DNA from: JBJXGC01 sp046154545
Lineage (GTDB): Bacteria; Chloroflexota; Dehalococcoidia; Tepidiformales; Tepidiformaceae
Direction: 5' to 3'
Assembly: GCA_046154545.1 (NCBI GenBank)
Contig: JBJXGC010000054.1
Coordinates: 1-29,718, forward strand
Length of the DNA stretch: 29,718 nt
Below the pieces are notes generated by a model. That model searched no databases, had not been told where the DNA came from, and was given only the letters and a program-made list of their open reading frames with translations. Of the stretch, positions 24,362-29,718 are shown one piece after another. The position numbers and the translations under genes were made by a program. Every line of letters begins with the position of its first letter. Position 1 is the first letter of the stretch.

Positions 24362-24822
24362 CCGACGGCACAGGTGATGGCGTGGATCTTCCACGCCGAA
24401 CCGTCCTTCTGGAGTTCGACCCGCCATACGTTGGCGTGCGACTCAGCCCCGACGGTCACCTCCGCGGAGGACGCGGAAACCTCCGCTTTCCCGAGCTCGA
24501 ACGCGTGCGGGATCGACATCGAACACAACATTGGGTCGACGCCCGGTTGGCCACCGGCGGCCGCCGACTTCAATGCAAGTCTGAGTCCCGGGGTCACGTC
24601 CGCGTTCCCCTCGATTGCACCCGAGGCGATCGGGTCGCGTCCGAGGTTTCGTTCGCTCGCGTACCAGTGAAAGAAGCGGCTGGCAACCGCCTCGGGGCTT
24701 GTTGTATCCGGCGTGGGCGTGGCAGCCCCGGGATCATGATCGCCGCAGGCCGTGAAGACGACGGCCATCATCCCGAGGACCGCGAGGCCGGCAACGCGCA
24801 GGGCGATGTTCCGTGATGCCAT
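24358..24822 (-). CDS. DUF3828-like lipoprotein
   Basis: From ATG 24822, with GGAGG about 10 bases upstream, the product is 154 residues. It has a lipoprotein signal (LGMMAVVFTACGD), a Thr/Pro linker, then SPEAVASRFFHWYASERN, ADVTPGLRLALKSAA, a DPMLCSMSIP block and a last strand with VWRVELQKDGSAWKIHAI. This fits the NTF2-like DUF3828 pattern of small secreted proteins. It probably sits on the outer face of the membrane. Its role is unknown. It is the first gene behind O5 and is coupled to the MFS gene. Confidence 0.75.
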   Translation of the reverse strand: MASRNIALRVAGLAVLGMMAVVFTACGDHDPGAATPTPDTTSPEAVASRFFHWYASERNLGRDPIASGAIEGNADVTPGLRLALKSAAAGGQPGVDPMLCSMSIPHAFELGKAEVSASSAEVTVGAESHANVWRVELQKDGSAWKIHAITCAVG

Positions 24823-24854
24823 ATCCCCGTACCTCCCGCGTAGTGTCCTCAATC

Positions 24855-24871
24855 TACTACGTGACGTCGTC
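24855..24871. promoter_or_regulatory. Putative BlaI operator O5 (upstream of lipoprotein-MFS operon)
   Basis: TACTAC-N5-GTCGTC keeps the half-site pattern with two arm mismatches and lies 33 bases upstream of the lipoprotein start. Confidence 0.5.
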
Positions 24872-25029
24872 GAAACACTCTGTCCTCACGGCCCGCGTTT
24901 GTGGGGCCGATCGTCCGTTCGAGGAGGTACGAGGACGTTGGCCTGCCCGTTCAGCGCCCAGAGCAAGTTAGACTCCTGAGTGGCGAAGCGAGGCGGCAGT
25001 GGAGCTGCCCCTAACTGGGTTGGCCCCGG

Positions 25030-25072
25030 GGCAGAATGGCCCAGAGCCTGCAACCCGGCCGGCCATTCTGCC
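25030..25072. terminator. Long-stem hairpin before operator O6
   Basis: A perfect 12-bp inverted repeat (25030-25041 with 25061-25072) with a 19-base loop sits directly before O6. It could be a bidirectional terminator or part of a regulatory structure. The stretch 24872-25029 around it shows no gene I can support. Confidence 0.4.
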
Positions 25073-25076
25073 TTCA

Positions 25077-25093
25077 TACTATAGTCTGTAGTA
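25077..25093. promoter_or_regulatory. Putative BlaI operator O6 (upstream of site-2 protease)
   Basis: TACTAT-N5-GTAGTA, flanked by A and T that extend the dyad, has one arm mismatch and lies about 130 bases upstream of the protease start. Confidence 0.6.
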
Positions 25094-25221
25094 TCCGCAG
25101 CTGAGCGGGCTTGTGAGAGGTGTTATCGTGAGCGTGCCAGCACCCGGTCAACGGAAGACGAGCCTCCGACTCGAACGACCCCTGCCCTCGGGCGATGGTC
25201 CGACGCGGGACGTATAACGGC

Positions 25222-26386
25222 ATGCCACGAGGAACCTTTCGCGTTGCCCGCCTTGCCGGGATCGACATCGAGATCCACTTCTCCTGGCTCATCGTCCTCG
25301 CGCTTCTCTCGTGGACTCTCGCTGATGGCGTGTTTCCTGATCACTACGACGGGTGGAGCACTACTGCCTATTGGACAGTCGGGGTTACTTCCGCCGTCCT
25401 CTTGTTCGTTACGGGTTCTCATCCACGAACTTGCGCACGCGATTGTCGCAATCCGCCGCGGGTTACCGGTGCCGCGCATCACCCTCTTTATTTTCGGGGG
25501 CGTATCGCAATTGGCACGCCAGCCGGAGACGGCGCGCGCGGAGTTCGTGATTGCCGCGGCCGGGCCGGCAACGAGCCTCGTCATCGCGGCCCTCTCCGGA
25601 GTGCTGGCCATCACGGTCGGCACTGCAAACGAGAAAGTCGAAGGAGTTTTCGGCTACCTGGCCGCCGTCAACGTTCTCCTCGGCATCTTCAACCTCCTGC
25701 CTGGCTTCCCATTGGATGGCGGGCGCGTCCTCCGTTCGATCGTCTGGGGTCGCACCCACAGTTTCCGGCGGGCCACCAACGTAGCGGCGGGGGTCGGGCA
25801 GATCTTCGCCTACGGTCTGATGGGCCTCGCGTTCTTGTTCATCCTCAACGGCTTCATCTGGAACGGGATCTGGTTTGCCTTCATCGGCTGGTTCCTGCTG
25901 GGCGCCGCGAAAGGTGAGTCATCGCAGCTCCAGCTCGACACGATCCTTCGACCGCTTCGCGCCAAAAATGTGATGCACCAGGACTTCATCAGCGTCCCGC
26001 CGGGGATCCCAGTGCAAGAGGTGGTCGATCGCTACATCGTGGAGCAGGGGGAGCGCGCTGTGATGGTCGCGAACGGCGACGCCGTCCTTGGCATCCTCAC
26101 CGTTACCGATGTTCAGCGCGTGCCCCGCGCTGATTGGCCCAACACCCCTGCCCAGCGGATCATGACGCCTCGCGATAAGGTTGTGACCGTGTCAACGGAG
26201 ACCCCGGCACTCGACGTCCTCCAGGTGATCGGTGAGCGCCGGCTGAACCAGGTGCCGGTGCTCGCGGACGGGCGGATGGTGGGGCTCATCACGCGTCGCG
26301 AACTGATGGATCGCGTTCACCTCGCTGGATCCCTCGCGCCAAACGAACCGCCCGCTGACGAGGTCGGAGAAGGGAGAACAGGCTAA
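25222..26386 (+). pseudogene. Site-2 protease (M50) with two CBS domains, frame broken by one base
   Basis: An ATG at 25222 opens an M50 intramembrane metalloprotease (FRVARLAGIDIEIHFSWLIV). At GGG 25413-25415 one extra base shifts the frame just before the zinc motif. The next frame carries VLIHELAHAIV (HExxH), FGGVSQL, FVIAAAGPATSLVI, FNLLPGFPLDGGRVLRS (the second-Asp motif), further helices, and two CBS domains (MHQDFISVPPGIPVQEV...GILTVTDV and MTPRDKVVTVSTE...GLITRREL). Joined, the protein is ~387 residues, normal for Rip3-like bacterial site-2 proteases that cleave membrane-bound anti-sigma or signalling proteins. Every catalytic residue is present once the base is removed, so an indel error or recent mutation is likely. 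Confidence 0.8.
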
Positions 26387-26458
26387 CCTGGGCCTGACGC
26401 GGGGCCCCCTCATGAACGCTGGCAGCGACCCGGCGGTCAACGGTCGGGCCCGTGGTCT

Positions 26459-27262
26459 TCAGGCGGCTAGAAACTCGTCCCGGCAACCCCTGGCGCAGAA
26501 GTAGTAGGTCTCGCCCTCGCGGGCCGCGGACACCGCGCGGCCGCGTTCGACCGCCATGCCGCAAACCGGGTCCACGGCCATCTCGACGATGCTCTTGAAC
26601 TGACCGTCTTCCAACCACAGGACACGGTCGGCGATATCTTTGATGCGGGCGTCGTGGGAGACGATGACCACGCTCCGCGAACGCTTCTGGGCGATTTCGC
26701 GTAGCAGGCGCATCGTCTCGCGACCGTGGCTCGAATCGAGGTTCGCGGTCGGCTCGTCGGCAAGGATCAGGGCCGGGTCGTTAATGAGAGCGCGGGCGAT
26801 AGCGACTCGTTGCTTCTCGCCGCCGGAGAGCTTCTCCGGAGAGAAGTGCAGCCGCTGGCCGAGCCCGAGTTCGGTCAGCAGGGCGGAGGCCTTTTCGCGG
26901 GCAACCTTACGGCTCACGCCCGTGAGCTCAGCGGCGAAGGCCACGTTGTCCTGGACGTTGAGCGCCGAGAGGAGATTGAAGTCCTGGAAGATGAATCCGA
27001 ATTGGCGCAGCCGCACGTCTGGCAGCTTGCGTTCCGACATGGCGCTCAGTTCGAGGCCCGCGAGCGTGATGGTGCCAGTCGTGGGCCTGAGCAACGCACC
27101 GAGCATGAGCAGCAACGTGGTCTTGCCGGAGCCCGATGGCCCCATAATCAGCACGACTTCGCCCGGCTCAACACCCAGGGAAACGTCGTGGACGGCGACC
27201 ACCTCGGTATCACCTGAGCCGAACCGCTTCGTTAACCCTTCGACCTTGAGTCCCTCGTTCAA
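26459..27262 (-). CDS. ABC transporter ATPase (LolD/MacB-type) with C-terminal YHS domain
   Basis: The start is TTG 27262 with GGAGG 7 bases upstream, giving 267 residues. The N-terminal ~225 residues are an MacB/LolD-class ATPase: Walker A GPSGSGKTT, Q-loop FIFQDFNLL, signature LSGGEKQRVAIARAL, Walker B ALILADEP, H-loop IVSHD. The last ~40 are a YHS domain (DPVCGMAVERGRA...YYFCARGCRDEF), a Cys-containing metal-binding element common in copper ATPases. It pairs with the two FtsX-type permeases upstream. The fused YHS hints at metal-responsive or metal-related export. Confidence 0.85.
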   Translation of the reverse strand: MNEGLKVEGLTKRFGSGDTEVVAVHDVSLGVEPGEVVLIMGPSGSGKTTLLLMLGALLRPTTGTITLAGLELSAMSERKLPDVRLRQFGFIFQDFNLLSALNVQDNVAFAAELTGVSRKVAREKASALLTELGLGQRLHFSPEKLSGGEKQRVAIARALINDPALILADEPTANLDSSHGRETMRLLREIAQKRSRSVVIVSHDARIKDIADRVLWLEDGQFKSIVEMAVDPVCGMAVERGRAVSAAREGETYYFCARGCRDEFLAA

Positions 27263-27266
27263 TTGA

Positions 27267-28376
27267 CTACCTCCCACGAATGATGGCCACCGGTTCGAGG
27301 CCGGCGATCTGCCTGGCTGGAAGAAGTGCCGCAAGACCGGCGAGGAACACCGAGATCAGGCCCACGCGGGCCGCCGACCCCGCGCTGAGCGAGAGCACGA
27401 GAAACTCGTTGAAGCGCGGGATCACCTCGGACAGCAACAGGGTGATGCCTAGCCCGGCGAAATACCCCATGGCCACAGTCATGAGCGCCTGCAACATCAC
27501 GACCTGGTAGAGGCGGCTGTTGCGGACGCCCATGGCCTTCAGCACGCCATACTCCCGGCGGCGCGCAATCGTCGCGACGTACACCGTGAGGGCAACAACC
27601 GCCAGACCGGTGAGATAGCCGGCGGTATTCATGATGTTGATGAGGTCCGAACTCATGTCATTGACCAACCGCCGTTCCTGGGCGGCGAATTCAGCACGCG
27701 TCTGGACTGTGACGCCCTTCACGCGCTCGGTGATCCGGGCCGAGACCGCCGCGGGAGACTCGCCCGGTGCGACTTTCACCAGGACGAAACTGATGGCGCC
27801 GGCGCCACGGGCGCGGCCAAAATCCTCAATCGTCACGAAGGTGGCGGAGCTGACGAGGCTGGAGGTCCCGGCAACGAGGCCCACAATCCTCATCTCCTGA
27901 CCCAGCACCGTGGCCGTGTCGCCCACACCGGCCCCCGACCGCTCTGCGATGGAGTGGTCGAGGATCACATCACCCGGTTCCAGATCCCGGTCCCCCTCGA
28001 CTACGCGCGACGGGCCGCCCATGGGAGCGCCTGATGGCACTCCAAACACATACACGATGTACTGCCCGCCTCCCGCCTCGATCATGTCCTGGGAAAAGAG
28101 TATCGGCACGGTCCGTTCGACACCCGGCACGCTAGCCACGTCGTCCGAAACTGAAGCTGGTAACGCCGAGGCGGACATGTGCATGGTCCGGACCCCCGCC
28201 TGGGAGACCCAGAGATCAGCGCCCGCCCGGTCGATATAGACGGTCAACCGGCTCGTGGCGCCTGTGAAGACCGCGTCGAAGAAAAGGACGAGAGTCAGCG
28301 CCAATCCGGTGCCCCCAACCGAAAGGAGAAGACGAGTCTTGTTCTGCGTCAGGTTGCGGAGAGCGAGGCGAAACAT
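27267..28376 (-). CDS. FtsX/MacB-type ABC permease (second)
   Basis: This 369-residue protein has an N-terminal helix (LLSVGGTGLALTLVLFF), an outer MacB-like domain of ~220 residues, and three C-terminal helices (GLAVVALTVYVATIARRREYGVLKAMG, then LMTVAMGYFAGLGITLL and a last one near 345). The RREYGVLKAMG motif is the FtsX signature. AGAGG before the ATG and a 4-base gap to the upstream permease show an operon. It should form a heterodimer with that permease. Confidence 0.85.
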   Translation of the reverse strand: MFRLALRNLTQNKTRLLLSVGGTGLALTLVLFFDAVFTGATSRLTVYIDRAGADLWVSQAGVRTMHMSASALPASVSDDVASVPGVERTVPILFSQDMIEAGGGQYIVYVFGVPSGAPMGGPSRVVEGDRDLEPGDVILDHSIAERSGAGVGDTATVLGQEMRIVGLVAGTSSLVSSATFVTIEDFGRARGAGAISFVLVKVAPGESPAAVSARITERVKGVTVQTRAEFAAQERRLVNDMSSDLINIMNTAGYLTGLAVVALTVYVATIARRREYGVLKAMGVRNSRLYQVVMLQALMTVAMGYFAGLGITLLLSEVIPRFNEFLVLSLSAGSAARVGLISVFLAGLAALLPARQIAGLEPVAIIRGR

Positions 28377-28380
28377 GGGC

Positions 28381-29532
28381 CTACCTCTTGAAGACTTCTG
28401 CTGGCGCCAGGCGAGCCGCCGCCCGGGCTGGCACGAGCGCCCCGAGGAGCGCCATCGCGAGACCGGCGGCGACGGTCATGGCGATTGCGGTGGGTTCGAT
28501 CGCGACCATGAACTGGGGCCTTGCCGTCGTCACCAGCCAACCCATTACATAGGCGAACGCGACTCCGAGTACGGCGCCGAACCCCGCCGCGACGATCGCC
28601 TGCGCGGCGACGACCCGGTAGAGCACGCCGCTGCGGGCCCCGATGGCTTTCAATATTCCGTATTCGGCCCGGCGCTCGTTGGTTGCTGTGTAGATCACCA
28701 TGCCCACGACAAGCGCGCCGACGACGAACGCGGCGGCCACCATGAGCAAGATGACCTGGTCGAAGACGCCGGCGACAATCTCCTGGTCGTTCGCCATCAC
28801 GTCGCTCTTAAGAAGGACGTTCGTCCCGGGCACCTCCCCGAGGCGTTCGAGGAGTTCGTTGCGGCCCATCCCCGGCCTCAGGGTGACCACGACGAAGCTC
28901 GCCGCCCCCGGTGCCAGCGTCAGCGATTCAACAAAGGCCTTCCGGGCGAAGGCGTAACTCCCGGTCCAGGAACTCGTTTCGCGAGACAGGCCGACGACGG
29001 TCAGCGTCCGCCCGCCGATCTCGAACGTTTCACCGAGGTTCACACCGTGACGGCTGGCGACGGCCCGGTCGAGGACGACCTCATCGTCAGTCGCCGGCTC
29101 GCGGCCACTCTTGAGTTTCCACGGGCCGCCGCCCAACGCGGGGTCATAACCGATCAACTTGATGAGCTCCTTCCGCCCATGCATCTCAGAGAGCCCCATC
29201 GTGAGGACGATAGGCACCGCGCGGGCGACGCCTGGTGTGGCCGCGATGGCGCTGACAGTCCCCGGAGCCAGGAACTGGGCCGAGCCGGTGGAAGTACTCC
29301 GGACTCCCGTCGGGAGGACCTGGATCGATCCCGGGCTGTTGTCCAGATAGACGACGGCGCTCCGGAGCGCGCCCGCTCGCAGTCCGAGCAGGAAGAGGAT
29401 CAACATCAGGGACAGGCCAACCCCGACGACGCTCAGGACGAAACGGAGCCTATCCTGGAACAGGTTGCGGAGCGCCAGGTGCCATGCCGAAGCCATCCCG
29501 CGGGACAGCGCTGTTGTTCGAGGCGTAGTCAC
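28381..29532 (-). CDS. FtsX/MacB-type ABC permease (first)
   Basis: The 383-residue product starts at GTG 29532, overlapping the YHS gene stop (GTGA); ATG 29496 is an alternative. It has the MacB plan: one N-terminal helix (FVLSVVGVGLSLMLILFLLG), a large extracytoplasmic domain, and three C-terminal helices with RRAEYGILKAIGARSG. It is a paralogue of the next permease. Such pairs with an MacB/LolD-class ATPase export peptides, lipoproteins or other envelope substrates without an RND partner. Confidence 0.85.
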   Translation of the reverse strand: MTTPRTTALSRGMASAWHLALRNLFQDRLRFVLSVVGVGLSLMLILFLLGLRAGALRSAVVYLDNSPGSIQVLPTGVRSTSTGSAQFLAPGTVSAIAATPGVARAVPIVLTMGLSEMHGRKELIKLIGYDPALGGGPWKLKSGREPATDDEVVLDRAVASRHGVNLGETFEIGGRTLTVVGLSRETSSWTGSYAFARKAFVESLTLAPGAASFVVVTLRPGMGRNELLERLGEVPGTNVLLKSDVMANDQEIVAGVFDQVILLMVAAAFVVGALVVGMVIYTATNERRAEYGILKAIGARSGVLYRVVAAQAIVAAGFGAVLGVAFAYVMGWLVTTARPQFMVAIEPTAIAMTVAAGLAMALLGALVPARAAARLAPAEVFKR

Positions 29533-29693
29533 TTACCAAACTCCGCGGGCTTTGCCGCAAACTTCCGGCGGCACCCCTCCGAGCAGAAGTGGTACGTGAC
29601 CCCGTCATATTCGGCGGTCCCAACTGCATCCTTCTCCGTAATCGTCATGCCGCAAACCAGGTCCTTCGCGGAGCCGCGCGGGTCAGAATTCAT
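29529..29693 (-). CDS. Small YHS-domain protein
   Basis: From ATG 29693, with GGAGG 7 bases upstream, the product is 54 residues and is nearly all a YHS domain: KDLVCGMTITEKDAVGT, then YHFCSEGCRRKFAAKP. The four-Cys and His pattern binds metal in related proteins. It is the first gene seen of the YHS-FtsX-FtsX-ABC/YHS operon; its promoter would lie past the window edge. Confidence 0.85.
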   Translation of the reverse strand: MNSDPRGSAKDLVCGMTITEKDAVGTAEYDGVTYHFCSEGCRRKFAAKPAEFGK

Positions 29694-29718
29694 GCCAGTC
29701 CTCCAACATCGGATCAAC

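Noticed and set aside
24886..25077. Short frames around 24890-25080, and possible tRNA there
   Set aside because: No T-arm GTTCGAAT or cloverleaf can be formed on either strand; the frames resemble spurious translations.
1..29718. CRISPR arrays, rRNA genes, transposases or integrase genes
   Set aside because: No regularly spaced direct repeats, rRNA motifs, DDE or tyrosine recombinase signatures were seen on either strand.

Overview
The window is high-GC bacterial DNA with three parts. Lineage cannot be fixed from sequence alone. The GC-rich coding style, GTG/TTG starts, the many small lipoproteins and SHOCT, YHS and cupredoxin proteins, and an orphan capsid-like gene would fit an uncultured Chloroflexota or similar genome, but this is a weak inference.

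Left flank (1-2699): a partial HpcH/HpaI (CitE-like) aldolase/lyase, a small antitoxin-like gene overlapping a decayed ParE/RelE-type toxin, a 7-bp tandem repeat, and an HK97-type major capsid-like protein with no other phage gene near it. It ends in the 5' half of a tRNA-Arg(TCG) gene that stops at the anticodon loop.

Island (about 2700-16285): two large overlapping minus-strand genes, a 1122-aa protein of unknown function and a 1543-aa DEVH helicase with zinc clusters and a DUF1998-type C terminus. Their order and sizes recall the DruH-DruE pair of type III Druantia. Divergent from them is a ~1687-aa nuclease-like/P-loop NTPase split by one extra base inside its Walker A motif. The broken tRNA, the gene content and the clean edges point to a defence island inserted in a tRNA anticodon loop.

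Right part (16286-29718): an envelope/copper-type locus. A BlaI-MecI-like repressor overlaps an M56 (BlaR1-like) metallopeptidase gene, with no beta-lactamase nearby. Around them are two cupredoxin proteins, two SHOCT proteins, a Met-rich anchored protein, a BNR-like lipoprotein, two SAM methyltransferases, a DUF2892 protein, a DUF3828-type lipoprotein coupled to an MFS transporter, a site-2 protease with CBS domains, and an ABC/FtsX exporter operon that begins and ends with YHS domains. Six similar dyads of the form TAC(T/G)AC-N4/5-GT(A/C)GTA lie upstream of separate transcription units here. I infer that they are operators of one BlaI-controlled regulon, which would make the scattered genes a single stress response. 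This and the defence island are the two parts most worth following up.

Three otherwise conserved genes carry single-base frame breaks at short homopolymers (AAA, GGG, CCCC), so indel errors in the assembly must be considered before calling them pseudogenes.
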